Below are positions 35,592 to 44,628 of a DNA stretch of 64,000 nucleotides, one piece after another. The DNA comes from Hathewaya proteolytica DSM 3090 (GTDB taxonomy: Bacteria; Bacillota; Clostridia; Clostridiales; Clostridiaceae): contig NZ_FRAD01000007.1 in assembly GCF_900142225.1 (NCBI RefSeq), positions 1-64,000 of the forward strand. Direction: 5' to 3'. The notes under the pieces are model-generated. The model was given only the letters and a program-made list of their open reading frames with translations. It did not search any database and was not told where the DNA came from. A program made the position numbers and the translations under genes. The number at the start of each line of letters is the position of its first letter. Position 1 is the stretch's first letter.

Positions 35592-36692
35592 TTAGTTTGA
35601 ATTTACAATTACTGTTTTTTGTATAACTTGGTCATTTCGCAATACCTTTATCCGTAGTTTATTATTATTTTTATACATTCCCAACAAAGATATAAATTGC
35701 TCCATGCTCAATATGTTGTTATCTTGTAAGCTGGTTATGATATCTGTAGGAAAAACCCCTGATACGCACATAGGACTCTTATCCTCAATGTTTTTTACGT
35801 ATATACCTACAAATTTGTCCTTATTAGTGGCAGAGCTGACTTCCATACCCAGTTTTTTCATCATCATATACGCATCGTCAGAAACCCTTTTCACAGCCTG
35901 ACCTATGAAGTCCATATCCACAAAACTATAAATATCATCGGGCTTCATTTCAAGTCCATTTATAAAATCAACACCTAGAACGTTTCCGTATTGATTGCAC
36001 AATACTATCCCACGCAAATAGTATTCTTCGGCAGAAGTGATATTTCTCTCTTCCACGTTGGCAGTAATGCAATAAACATCCTGCCCGCCAATCATAATAT
36101 TTCTTCTGTCCAATTTTTTTTCGATAAATGTTCTTTTATTTAAATCCAGCAACTGACTGTAATGAATATATTGCTTTGGGTCTAAATCCTCTAGATTTTC
36201 CTCTTCTCCACTTAAGTATGGAATCATTTTTAAATACGCTAGTCCTCTATGCTTATCACTGTCTATCATGTCACCCTTTAGTATACCACCACCAGGTAAT
36301 TTAACAAAAATATTCTTTGCTTTAGATATAAGCTTAAGGTTAGTTACTACATATTCATTATTATTTAAAATAAGTCCTATATCCTTGTAATCATCCGCAC
36401 ATACCACCACACAATTTGATATACTTACATTGCTTGACTCGATTTTAGTTATGTCAGCATAAAGCGATCCACTTTTTTCTTTAAGTATAACGCTTTTAGC
36501 CACTTCGTAATTTTTGGTATGAGAGCGGTAAAACAAAAATGCACATACAATTGTAACTGACAGGAATAATATACCCACCACCCATAATCGCATATAGGAT
36601 TTAAATTCGTTCTTTCTGAATTTTATTGCAGAAACGTCCAAATTGTCATTATTAGCATTGGTATTAGTTAATGCATCAGATTTTTCCTTCAT
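35592..36692 (-). CDS. Membrane-anchored HtrA-like pseudoprotease with PDZ domain
   Basis: About 366 residues: cytoplasmic N-terminus, one TM (about 34-55), a trypsin-like HtrA fold (about 70-265) and a C-terminal PDZ domain (about 285-360). The HtrA frame is visible (LNNNEYVVTNLKLISKAKNIFVKLPGG ... DSDKHRGLAYLKM ... NQYGNVLGVDF). All three catalytic positions are altered: the His of VTNNHV is VTNLKL, the Asp of TDLAVLK is RGLAYLK, and no GNSGGP motif exists. A non-proteolytic sensor or scaffold is therefore inferred. ATG 36692 follows GGAAGGG. It is third in an operon after the response regulator and histidine kinase. Confidence 0.75.
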   Translation of the reverse strand: MKEKSDALTNTNANNDNLDVSAIKFRKNEFKSYMRLWVVGILFLSVTIVCAFLFYRSHTKNYEVAKSVILKEKSGSLYADITKIESSNVSISNCVVVCADDYKDIGLILNNNEYVVTNLKLISKAKNIFVKLPGGGILKGDMIDSDKHRGLAYLKMIPYLSGEEENLEDLDPKQYIHYSQLLDLNKRTFIEKKLDRRNIMIGGQDVYCITANVEERNITSAEEYYLRGIVLCNQYGNVLGVDFINGLEMKPDDIYSFVDMDFIGQAVKRVSDDAYMMMKKLGMEVSSATNKDKFVGIYVKNIEDKSPMCVSGVFPTDIITSLQDNNILSMEQFISLLGMYKNNNKLRIKVLRNDQVIQKTVIVNSN

Positions 36693-36714
36693 TTTATCCC
36701 TTCCACTATTCACT

Positions 36715-38130
36715 TTATTTAACCTTGTCAAGGGTAAAGGAGAATGTTACGCCTCCATCCTCGTTCTCAACCCAAACCTCTTGATTTAACTGAGTAAGTA
36801 TTTCTCTCACAATAGAAAGGCCTAATCCGGAACTGTTTTTAACAGTTCGCGATTTGTCACCTTTATAAAACCTTTGCCATAATTTATTTAATTCCTCTTC
36901 AGGTATAGGCTCACATTTGTTGTTCACAGACACAACATATTTTTTGTTTTTTTCTTTTACTCGTACACTTATAGTCGTACTTTCATCCGAATACTTCACA
37001 GCATTGTCCAATAAATTTGTGAGTACTTGTGCCAATTTGTCCCTATCACCTAAGACCATAGATTTATCCTTATGGAATAAAACATCAATATTTAGATTTT
37101 TCTCTATTACTCTGCTCTCAAATTTTATAACCGTAACCCTTATAAGCTCATTAATATCTAATTCATCAATGATAAGCTTAAACTTTCCATCCTGCAGTGC
37201 AGATAAATCTAAAAGTTCATTTACAAGCCTTGTGAGCCTCTGTATTTCATCGTAGGTTAATTGAAGATAATAGTCGTGTTTTTCCTTTGGGACAACACCG
37301 TCCAACATGGCCCCAATAAAACCCTTAATAGAGGTTATAGGAGATCTTATTTCGTGGGAAACATTTGACATAAACTGCTTTCTGTTCTCCTCAATTTTTT
37401 CTAAAAAATCTGCCATATAATTAAAGGAACTGCTGAGCTCACCTATTTCATCTTCAGAGTTGTTTTCAACTCTCTTATCAACCTCACCCTTAGCTATCTT
37501 TTTTGCCACTGTATTAATGTTATTCAGTGGCTTAATAATTGTCCTTTGTGAAAATATGTATATCGCTATACATGAGCCTATCATAACCACCAGTGCAGCC
37601 ACCCAAATAACCCAATAAAACCTGTTCAATGGTCCACTTATATTTTCGAAGGGTATATTCACAACTACTCCACCCATATAATCGGTAGTTCCTCTTATTA
37701 AGGGAAACTGAAGGCTGTAAACAGGGTCATTATATATATTTTCAAAGGTAGTTTTCAACTCATAGCATCCATCTATTTTTCCATTTGTCCTTATATTTTT
37801 GGGAAGATATTTTCCCAAAAGATTCTGCTGTTCTTTTTTTGAGACACAACATATAAAGCCATGATAATCGTATACCCATACATCAGCTTTAAAATAACCC
37901 GATGTAACTACAAGAAGCTGCTCCAATTCTTCATAGGAAACAAAGCCATTTCTATACATCTGCACCTTGTTGGCTATCACCGCTCTTTGATCGTCTATTT
38001 GCTTTTTAATCTGCTTTATATAATAGTCCTTAAACCACATTGCCAACACCACTGTAACTACTATAAAACTGGCAATAACAATGCACATATATGTCTCAAC
38101 CATCTTAGTAAATAAGCTGTTCTTTCTCAA
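36715..38130 (-). CDS. Sensor histidine kinase (HAMP-HisKA-HATPase)
   Basis: 471 residues: TM1 about 12-32, an extracytoplasmic sensor region of about 140 residues, TM2 about 173-193, HAMP (RTIIKPLNNINTVAKKIAKGEV), phospho-acceptor His259 in SNVSHEIRSPITSIKGF, and ATPase boxes with LLDNAVKYSD and GLGLSIVREIL. No PAS domain. The start is TTG, preceded by GAGGTG, immediately after the response regulator stop. The arrangement regulator-kinase-HtrA-like gene recalls the Bacillus wal operon, but yycH/yycI are absent. The signal is unknown. Confidence 0.92.
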   Translation of the reverse strand: MRKNSLFTKMVETYMCIVIASFIVVTVVLAMWFKDYYIKQIKKQIDDQRAVIANKVQMYRNGFVSYEELEQLLVVTSGYFKADVWVYDYHGFICCVSKKEQQNLLGKYLPKNIRTNGKIDGCYELKTTFENIYNDPVYSLQFPLIRGTTDYMGGVVVNIPFENISGPLNRFYWVIWVAALVVMIGSCIAIYIFSQRTIIKPLNNINTVAKKIAKGEVDKRVENNSEDEIGELSSSFNYMADFLEKIEENRKQFMSNVSHEIRSPITSIKGFIGAMLDGVVPKEKHDYYLQLTYDEIQRLTRLVNELLDLSALQDGKFKLIIDELDINELIRVTVIKFESRVIEKNLNIDVLFHKDKSMVLGDRDKLAQVLTNLLDNAVKYSDESTTISVRVKEKNKKYVVSVNNKCEPIPEEELNKLWQRFYKGDKSRTVKNSSGLGLSIVREILTQLNQEVWVENEDGGVTFSFTLDKVK

Positions 38131-38817
38131 CTATTTCACCTCAAACTTGTAGCCAACTCCCCACACTGTTTCAATCTGCCATTTTAAAGTTCCATGAAGC
38201 TTTTCTCTTAACCTTTTAACGTGTACATCAACTGTTCTTGAATCTCCGGGATAGTCATATCCCCATACTTCACATAAAAGCTGTTCCCTTGTAAATACCT
38301 TATTCTTATTGCTTGCTAAATAGTACAGAAGTTCAAATTCCTTAGGAGGCATTTTTACTTCCTCTCCCTTGTATACTACTATATAAGAATTAATGTCAAT
38401 GCTTAAATCATCATACTTTATAACCTCTTTATTGGTATTATCTGAATTGTACCTTCTCATGACAGCTTTAACTCTAGCAATGAGTTCTTTAGGTTCAAAA
38501 GGTTTTACCATGTAATCATCAGCACCTAGTTCTAGTCCTAAAACCTTGTCAAAGGTATCTCCCTTTGCGCTCAACAATATCACTGGTACCTCGTTGTTTT
38601 TTCTTATTTCCTTTAATACGTCAATACCATCTATATATGGAAGCATTATATCCAAGATTACAATATCCGGTTTGTACTGACTGAATTTTTCAAGCGCTTC
38701 CTTGCCATTGTAAGCGATTTCAGTACTATATCCCGAATTTTCAAGATACATTTTTATTACTTCGCAAATATTTATGTCATCATCTACTATTAATACCTTT
38801 GCAATTAACCCATCCAT
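38131..38817 (-). CDS. OmpR/PhoB-family response regulator
   Basis: About 228 residues: receiver domain with DDD near the N-terminus, phospho-acceptor Asp56 in DIVILDIMLPYIDG, the conserved LLSAKGD and GADDYMVKPFEPKEL. A winged-helix C-terminal DNA-binding domain follows (TREQLLCEVWGYDYPGDSRTVDVHVKRLREKL). ATG 38817 has GGAG 8 nt upstream; the ORF start six codons earlier overlaps that Shine-Dalgarno. Paired with the adjoining kinase. Confidence 0.94.
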   Translation of the reverse strand: MDGLIAKVLIVDDDINICEVIKMYLENSGYSTEIAYNGKEALEKFSQYKPDIVILDIMLPYIDGIDVLKEIRKNNEVPVILLSAKGDTFDKVLGLELGADDYMVKPFEPKELIARVKAVMRRYNSDNTNKEVIKYDDLSIDINSYIVVYKGEEVKMPPKEFELLYYLASNKNKVFTREQLLCEVWGYDYPGDSRTVDVHVKRLREKLHGTLKWQIETVWGVGYKFEVK

Positions 38818-38961
38818 CTTAACATCTCCATTCAAAAAAAGTATAGAACTATATATATTAATTTACCACAAAATTTGTCCTTTGTGTGATAATTATAGAA
38901 AAAGTAATAAATATTTTTTAAACAAAATTTAATATTTCATAAATACCCTTGATTTTCATAG

Positions 38962-39001
38962 TAAAAAAAGGGCTCACTTAGCAAAACTAAGTTTTAGCCC
39001 C
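38962..39001 (-). terminator. Terminator after prs
   Basis: GGGGCT/AGCCC and ACTTAG/CTAAGT stems with a TTTTG loop, followed by TTTTTTT on the minus strand, directly after the prs stop. Confidence 0.9.
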
Positions 39002-39007
39002 TTATTT

Positions 39008-39967
39008 TTATCCCTCAAATAATTTACTTACCGATACATCCTCGTGAATTCTATTTATTGCATCTGCAAATATAGGTGCCACAGGTAGGATCTTGAATTT
39101 GTCTATCATCTTATCTTCTGGCAAGTCAATAGTGTGAAGCATTATAACTTCTTTTAACACAGAATTCTCTAATCTTTCGATGGCTGGACCAGACAAAACT
39201 GCATGTGAGCAGCAAGCATAAACTTCTTTTGCTCCCATCTTCTTAAGAGCTTCTGCTCCATTTGTTATAGTTCCCGCTGTATCTATCATATCATCAATCA
39301 TTATACATACCTTGTCTTTTACTTCTCCAATAATATTCATAACTTCTGATACATTGGCTTTTGGTCTTCTCTTGTCGATGATAGCAATAGGTGCGTGTAG
39401 TTTGTCAGCAAATTTTCTCGACCTTGTAACACTTCCTAAATCTGGAGATATAATTACCACATCGTCTCTGTCCTTGAATCCTTTTTCGATGAAATAATTT
39501 GCAAGTATTGGACATCCCATTAAATTGTCTACAGGTATATCAAAATAACCCTGGATCTGCGCAGCATGTAAATCCATTGTAAGAACTCTATTTACACCTG
39601 AAGCAGTAAGTATATTTGCTACAAGCTTTGCAGTGATTGGATCTCTTGCCTTAGCTTTTCTATCCTGTCTTGCATAACCGTAGTATGGAATAACAGCTGT
39701 TATTCTTCCTGCTGAAGCTCTCTTCATAGCATCTACCATTATAAGAAGTTCCATTAAGTTGTCGTTTACTGGTTCATTAGTTGATTGAATTAGGAATACA
39801 TCTCTTCCTCTCACGGTTTCGTTGATATTTACTGAAATTTCTCCGTCACTGAAAGTAGTAACCTCTGAGTTTCCTAGTGATAATCCAAGTCTTTCTGCTA
39901 TGTCCATAGCCAGTTTTTTGTTGGAATTACCGGTAAAGATCTTGATATTCTTCTCTGAAAAAGACAT
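39008..39967 (-). CDS. prs: Ribose-phosphate pyrophosphokinase
   Basis: Makes PRPP from ribose 5-phosphate and ATP, feeding nucleotide, His and Trp synthesis (and the hpt and purR systems nearby). 319 residues: YYGYARQDRK, flexible-loop region KARDPITAKLVAN, DLHAAQIQGYFDIPVDNL, and the PRPP loop CIMIDDMIDTAGTI. 14 nt after glmU, as in Bacillus. Confidence 0.97.
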   Translation of the reverse strand: MSFSEKNIKIFTGNSNKKLAMDIAERLGLSLGNSEVTTFSDGEISVNINETVRGRDVFLIQSTNEPVNDNLMELLIMVDAMKRASAGRITAVIPYYGYARQDRKAKARDPITAKLVANILTASGVNRVLTMDLHAAQIQGYFDIPVDNLMGCPILANYFIEKGFKDRDDVVIISPDLGSVTRSRKFADKLHAPIAIIDKRRPKANVSEVMNIIGEVKDKVCIMIDDMIDTAGTITNGAEALKKMGAKEVYACCSHAVLSGPAIERLENSVLKEVIMLHTIDLPEDKMIDKFKILPVAPIFADAINRIHEDVSVSKLFEG

Positions 39968-39981
39968 TTGTCACCCTCCTA

Positions 39982-41352
39982 TTATTTCTTTAGTCCTTTT
40001 TTCTCTACCCAGCCAGCTTTGTTAGTTTGTCTGGTTCTGGCAATCGCTAAATTTCCCTCTGGAACTTCCTCAGTAATTGTGGAACCCGCCGCGATATATG
40101 AATTGTCCTTTAACTCCACAGGAGAAATGATATTAGAGTTGCAACCAATAAAAACGTTGTCTCCTATGGTAGTTTTATTTTTGAATTGGCCATCGTAATT
40201 TACGATGACAGTACCGCAACCGAAATTACACTTTTCACCAACCTCGGCGTCTCCTATGTATGTCAAATGTGATACTTTAGTACCATTGCCTATTGTAGAC
40301 TTTTTAATCTCCACAAAATCCCCTATTCTTGTGTTATCACCTATGCTACTTTCAGGCCTTATATACGCAAAAGGACCCACTGTAGCATTTTTTCCTATAC
40401 GGCTATTTATAATAACTGAACTTTGTATGATAGTTTCGTTTGAAATATCACTATTATCTATTCTACATCCAGGATAAATAGTGCAATTCTCCCCTATAAC
40501 AGTAGCACCTTCTATAACATTGTTAGGATATATTATAGTATCCTTTCCAATCTTAACATCCCATTGAATATACGTATTGTTGGGATCTATCAATGTAACG
40601 CCATTGCTCATATGTGTTTTGTTTATTCTCTTCCTCATTATAAGCTCAGCATCAGATAGTTCTTCTCTAGAATTCACTGCGGTAATATCTTCTATATGAA
40701 CCTGAAAAGCTCCTATTTTATTGGATTTATCCTTTAATATGCTGATTACATCTGTAAGATAATACTCGCCCTGTGCATTGTCATTTTTAAGTTCTTTAAG
40801 TGCCTCTTGAAGTGACTCTGTCTTAAAACAATACATTCCTGAATTTATCTCTTTTACCTGAAGTTCTTCACAAGAACAATCCTTAAACTCCACGATTTTT
40901 TCAACATGGCCCTTAGAGTCGCGAATTATCCTTCCGTATTTCTTAGCATCTTCAACTACAGATGTTATAACAGTGGCTGCATAATGGCCCTCTTCATGAA
41001 ATTTAAAAAGTTCCTGCACCATTTGAACTGTTATTAAAGGAGCATCCCCCACAAATACAGCAACGTTGCCTTGCATATCATTTAAAAAATCATTGGCACA
41101 TATAACCGCATGACCAGTACCAAGCTGTTCCTTTTGAACAGAATAACTTATATTTCTATCTGCAGTGTTTTCCATAACCCTTTCAGCATCTTTGCCGACT
41201 ACAAGATTTATATCCTCAATACCAGATTCCCTTATGGTATCAATGACATGATTTATCATTTCCTTACCGCAAATTTTGTGTAAAACCTTGTGCAATGAAG
41301 ATTTCATTCTCGTACCCTGACCAGCTGCAAGAACAACAACGCTTCTTTTCAA
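39982..41352 (-). CDS. glmU: Bifunctional GlcN-1-P acetyltransferase / GlcNAc-1-P uridyltransferase
   Basis: Final two steps to UDP-GlcNAc. About 456 residues: N-terminal nucleotidyltransferase (VLAAGQGTRMKS, EQLGTGHAV, FVGDAPLI) and a C-terminal left-handed beta-helix of hexapeptide repeats (about 250-445) with the acetyltransferase segment SHLTYIGDAEVGEKCNFGCGT. The start is taken as TTG 41352, 8 nt after GAGG; the upstream GTG overlaps the Shine-Dalgarno. It has its own promoter. Confidence 0.96.
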   Translation of the reverse strand: MKRSVVVLAAGQGTRMKSSLHKVLHKICGKEMINHVIDTIRESGIEDINLVVGKDAERVMENTADRNISYSVQKEQLGTGHAVICANDFLNDMQGNVAVFVGDAPLITVQMVQELFKFHEEGHYAATVITSVVEDAKKYGRIIRDSKGHVEKIVEFKDCSCEELQVKEINSGMYCFKTESLQEALKELKNDNAQGEYYLTDVISILKDKSNKIGAFQVHIEDITAVNSREELSDAELIMRKRINKTHMSNGVTLIDPNNTYIQWDVKIGKDTIIYPNNVIEGATVIGENCTIYPGCRIDNSDISNETIIQSSVIINSRIGKNATVGPFAYIRPESSIGDNTRIGDFVEIKKSTIGNGTKVSHLTYIGDAEVGEKCNFGCGTVIVNYDGQFKNKTTIGDNVFIGCNSNIISPVELKDNSYIAAGSTITEEVPEGNLAIARTRQTNKAGWVEKKGLKK

Positions 41353-41406
41353 AACAAACACCTCGTTTTATATACAAATATTATTTAAATTAGAAAACCA
41401 TATATA

Positions 41407-41435
41407 ATTATATGGCAAAGAACTAATATTTTCAA
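41407..41435 (-). promoter_or_regulatory. glmU-prs promoter
   Basis: TTGAAA (41430-41435), 17-bp spacer, TATAAT (41407-41412), 55 nt before the glmU start. Confidence 0.75.
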
Positions 41436-41471
41436 CCTTATAAAATGAATTTAGATGTGAAAAAGTTATAT

Positions 41472-41521
41472 AAAAAGAAAAAAGCTGTTAACATAGAGTA
41501 TGGATCACTCTCATAAACAGC
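41472..41521 (-). terminator. Terminator between spoVG and glmU
   Basis: GCTGTT/AACAGC outer stem and AGAGT/ACTCT inner stem, followed on the minus strand by TTTTTTCTTTTT. It lies about 200 nt after the spoVG stop. Confidence 0.85.
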
Positions 41522-41717
41522 ATAGCAGAATAATTATCAAGGTAAATTGTATTGTAAAAAATGATCAATATATGATTCCAAATGCCTAGCAGCAAACACT
41601 GCTAGGTATTTAAAATCAAAATATCATACTATTTTTCCTGTTAACAGCTAAATATCATACTCTGTAAAGATAGTTTTCGATAAGTCTATAGCCCCTTTAT
41701 CTCAACTAAGTAGCCCT
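41522..41717 (-). other. Structured non-coding stretch downstream of spoVG (long 3' UTR or sRNA)
   Basis: No gene is visible. On the minus strand it contains two copies of AGTATGATATTT (in about 41625-41673) and a strong hairpin TACCTAGCAG/CTGCTAGGCA (41582-41611). It ends in the terminator at 41472-41521. It may be the spoVG 3' UTR or a separate small RNA. Confidence 0.35.
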
Positions 41718-42011
41718 TTACTCTTCCAATAAATCTTCCCCATCAACACTAACTTGGTTTTTAACCTTCTCATACTCATCCAATATAGCGTCCTGGATTT
41801 TCTGTCTAGTATCTGTGTTAATTGGATGTGTTATATCCTTAAACTCTCCCGTTGGAGTTTTTCTACTTGGCATAGCTATAAAAAGGCCACTCTTACCCTC
41901 TATAACTTTAATATCGTGTACTACGAACTCTCCATCGAAAGTAACTGATACTATTGCCTTCATTTTGTTGTCTGAAGAAATTTTTCTAATTCTTACATCT
42001 GTAATTTGCAT
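41718..42011 (-). CDS. spoVG: Septation/sporulation regulator SpoVG
   Basis: About 97 residues, RNA/DNA-binding regulator of the SpoVG family: MQITDVRIRKISSDNKMKAIVSVTFDGEFVVHDIKVIEG, then GLFIAMPSRKTPTGEFKDITHPI. ATG 42011 follows GGGGGTGG; the 18-codon upstream extension runs through the leader palindrome and is rejected. It lies between purR and glmU as in Bacillus; yabJ is missing. Confidence 0.96.
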   Translation of the reverse strand: MQITDVRIRKISSDNKMKAIVSVTFDGEFVVHDIKVIEGKSGLFIAMPSRKTPTGEFKDITHPINTDTRQKIQDAILDEYEKVKNQVSVDGEDLLEE

Positions 42012-42051
42012 TAGTCCACCCCCAAAATTATGTTTACATAGTTCCATATAC

Positions 42052-42073
42052 AACCAATATTGCAATATTGGTT
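42052..42073. repeat. Perfect 22-bp palindrome in the spoVG leader
   Basis: AACCAATATTG followed directly by CAATATTGGTT, 41 nt before the spoVG start and downstream of the predicted sigma-H promoter. It could be an operator or, in RNA, a hairpin. No gene covers it. Confidence 0.8.
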
Positions 42074-42112
42074 ATAACTACACTATGATATAATTATTCT
42101 ACCACATTATAA

Positions 42113-42139
42113 ATTCTACAAAAACATTAATTTCCCTTC
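42113..42139 (-). promoter_or_regulatory. Candidate sigma-H promoter of spoVG
   Basis: GAAGGGAAA (42131-42139), 11-bp spacer, GTAGAAT (42113-42119). This fits the sigma-H consensus RnAGGAwWW-n11-12-RnnGAAT with one mismatch. Bacillus spoVG is a classic sigma-H gene (established knowledge). Confidence 0.55.
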
Positions 42140-42214
42140 TAAATTTTAAAAATATTTAATAAATAATTGTCTTTTTTAACGATTATTTTTTATTGTTCAA
42201 ATAAAATTCATATT

Positions 42215-43027
42215 TTATTCTTGCCACGGGCAAATAATAGCGCTTCCATCCTGGTCTATGCCATTAAATGTAAGCAATGATGTATACTCCATATTTACTT
42301 TTTCCTGCATACTTATGTCTTTTATAAATATACCTATGCCAAGCAAATTACAATTAAACTCCTCTAAAAGGTTCACGATACCAGTGGCAGTTCCACCACC
42401 CTTCATGAAATCATCTATAAAAATACACTGACTTCCTTTTTTAATAGCCTTTCTAGACAAAGTCATGGTTTGTATCCTCTTTGTGCTTCCTGAAACATAA
42501 TTTATGCTTACAGTAGCACCCTCTGTAACTTTATTGTCGTGTCGTACGATGACTAAGTTTACACCCAAACATTTTGCCACCTCGTAAGCTAAAGGAATCC
42601 CCTTTGTCTCCACTGTAATAATGCAATCTGGAGATTTGTCTTTAAAACTACTAGCCAACAAACGCCCAGCTCTAGCTACGATTTGTGGATGGTATAACAG
42701 ATCGGTCATATAAAGGAAGTCCCCTGGAATTATTCTCTCCCTGTCCCTAAGAAGTTCGCAGATTTCCTTCATAAAATATTCTTTGTCATCTTCATTGACC
42801 TGTGGGACGTATTTTATACCACCTGAAGCTCCAGAAACAGTTTCTATTTTGCCAGATCCCTGCTTTTCTAAACTTTCCCTCACGATAACTACATCTTCAC
42901 TTATAGTCGATTTTGCAGCATTTAATATATTAGTAAACGTGTTTAAATTCACTATTCTATTTGGATTTTCCACTAATAGTTTTGTTATAGCGCTTATTCT
43001 CTCATTTCTTGTAAATTTTTTCTCCAT
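42215..43027 (-). CDS. purR: Purine biosynthesis repressor PurR (PRT-family)
   Basis: About 270 residues: an N-terminal winged helix (TRNERISAITKLLVENPNRIVNLNTF) and a phosphoribosyltransferase-like effector domain that binds PRPP (CIFIDDFMKGGGTATGIVNLLEE), the Bacillus type rather than LacI type. ATG 43027 is 6 nt after AAAGGTG; two earlier in-frame starts overlap this site. Divergent from murC. Confidence 0.95.
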   Translation of the reverse strand: MEKKFTRNERISAITKLLVENPNRIVNLNTFTNILNAAKSTISEDVVIVRESLEKQGSGKIETVSGASGGIKYVPQVNEDDKEYFMKEICELLRDRERIIPGDFLYMTDLLYHPQIVARAGRLLASSFKDKSPDCIITVETKGIPLAYEVAKCLGVNLVIVRHDNKVTEGATVSINYVSGSTKRIQTMTLSRKAIKKGSQCIFIDDFMKGGGTATGIVNLLEEFNCNLLGIGIFIKDISMQEKVNMEYTSLLTFNGIDQDGSAIICPWQE

Positions 43028-43047
43028 AGACATCACCTTTATTAAAA

Positions 43048-43146
43048 TATACGAACTTTTCTATCTACTTTACGATCATTGTTCATTATTATATTTTACA
43101 CTATTATGCAGTAATTAACCACTATAAACTAGAAATTATTCGTATA
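43048..43146. promoter_or_regulatory. Inverted pair of PurBox-like sites in the purR-murC intergenic region
   Basis: TATACGAACTTT (43048-43059, plus) and TATACGAATAAT (43135-43146, minus) face each other 75 bp apart. They share the CGAAC/CGAAT core of PurR boxes (consensus AWWWCCGAACWWT). The match is partial and the spacing larger than in Bacillus. Confidence 0.35.
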
Positions 43147-43233
43147 CATCATTTCTTTTTGTATATAATTATAATATAATATTATATTAGCTACTAATTA
43201 AATTATAACTATGTTACAGTGGGAGGAAAACTA

Positions 43234-44619
43234 ATGTTATCAGATATATTAAAAAATAAAAATACTAATATATTTTTTATCGGTATTGGCGGTATAAGCA
43301 TGAGCGGTTTAGCTCAAATCTTTTTAAATAGAAATTACAAGGTGTCTGGATCTGACTCAAAAAAAAGTGAAGCCACAGATAAACTTGAAAAACTCGGAGC
43401 AAAAGTTTTCATAGGACAAAAAGCTGAAAATATTTCAGATGCAGATTTAATTATATACACGTGGGCTATTAGCGAAGACAACCCTGAGCTATTAGAGGCA
43501 AGAAATAGAAATCTACCTATATACACTAGAGCAGAACTACTAGGAGAGTTAATGAAGGAACACAAATACAATATTGCTATTTCTGGAACTCATGGCAAGA
43601 CCACAACTACATCCATGGCAGCCCACATCGCCCTTTCTGCAAAATTAGATCCAACAATTTTGGTAGGTGGAAATCTAGACGCTATAAATGGCAACATCTT
43701 AGTAGGTAACAGCCAATATTTACTGACTGAAGCCTGTGAATACAGAGAATCCTTCACAAAGTTTTCCCCTTACGTTGGGGTTGTACTGAATATAGAAGAA
43801 GACCACATGGATTACTACCACAATATAGACGAAATAAAGACAGCCTTTAAAAAATTCATAAATCTTATACCCTCCGACGGATGCCTAGTTGCAAATGCCG
43901 AGGACAAAAATCTTTGCCAAGTGATAGAAAGCAACAATTTCAAGTGCAATATAATAGATTTCGGAATAAATAAAGGACGTATACAAGCTAAAAATATTTC
44001 CTATGATAATCACTCCTGTGCGTCCTTCCAGGTGTTCGATGGTAGCAAATTTCTATTCAATGCCCAATTATCAGTTCCTGGAGAGCATAACATCCTTAAC
44101 GCCCTATCAGCCATCAGTGCCTACCTTTTTCTAGGCATAGATACTAGGCTTATACAAGAGGGTTTGCTGAGCTTCAAAGGAACACACAGACGCTTTGAGA
44201 TAAAAGGAGTAAAAAATAATATAACAGTTATAGACGACTATTGTCACCACCCTACAGAAATTAAAGCTTCTATAAAAACTGTATTAAACTATCCTCATAA
44301 GAATATCTACTGTATATTTATGCCTCACACATACAGTAGAACCCATGCCTTGTTCAATGAATTTTGCACTTGCTTTGAAGGAATGGATAACCTCATCATA
44401 ACAGATATATTTCCTGCTCGTGAAAAAGATACAGGTATTATAAACTCTCAAATGCTATGCCAAGGAATAACCAAGTGCGGCACTCCATGCATGTACATGA
44501 ATGACTTTAACGAGATAGTAAGCTATCTGAAAAAAGTGTGTGTAAGCGGTGACGTCATAATTACCCTTGGCGCAGGTGATGCTTACAAAATCGGAGAAGA
44601 GTTTCTAAAAGAAATATAG
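43234..44619 (+). CDS. murC: UDP-N-acetylmuramate--L-alanine ligase
   Basis: First amino-acid addition to UDP-MurNAc. About 461 residues: N-terminal FIGIGGISMSGLAQI, ATP loop ISGTHGKTTTTS, EACEYRESF, LNIEEDHMDYY, and C-terminal HRRFEIKG and DDYCHHPTEIKASI. The ATG at 43234 has GGGAGG 7 nt upstream. Single gene, closed by a bidirectional terminator. Confidence 0.97.
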   Translation: MLSDILKNKNTNIFFIGIGGISMSGLAQIFLNRNYKVSGSDSKKSEATDKLEKLGAKVFIGQKAENISDADLIIYTWAISEDNPELLEARNRNLPIYTRAELLGELMKEHKYNIAISGTHGKTTTTSMAAHIALSAKLDPTILVGGNLDAINGNILVGNSQYLLTEACEYRESFTKFSPYVGVVLNIEEDHMDYYHNIDEIKTAFKKFINLIPSDGCLVANAEDKNLCQVIESNNFKCNIIDFGINKGRIQAKNISYDNHSCASFQVFDGSKFLFNAQLSVPGEHNILNALSAISAYLFLGIDTRLIQEGLLSFKGTHRRFEIKGVKNNITVIDDYCHHPTEIKASIKTVLNYPHKNIYCIFMPHTYSRTHALFNEFCTCFEGMDNLIITDIFPAREKDTGIINSQMLCQGITKCGTPCMYMNDFNEIVSYLKKVCVSGDVIITLGAGDAYKIGEEFLKEI

Positions 44620-44628
44620 ATTATAAGG

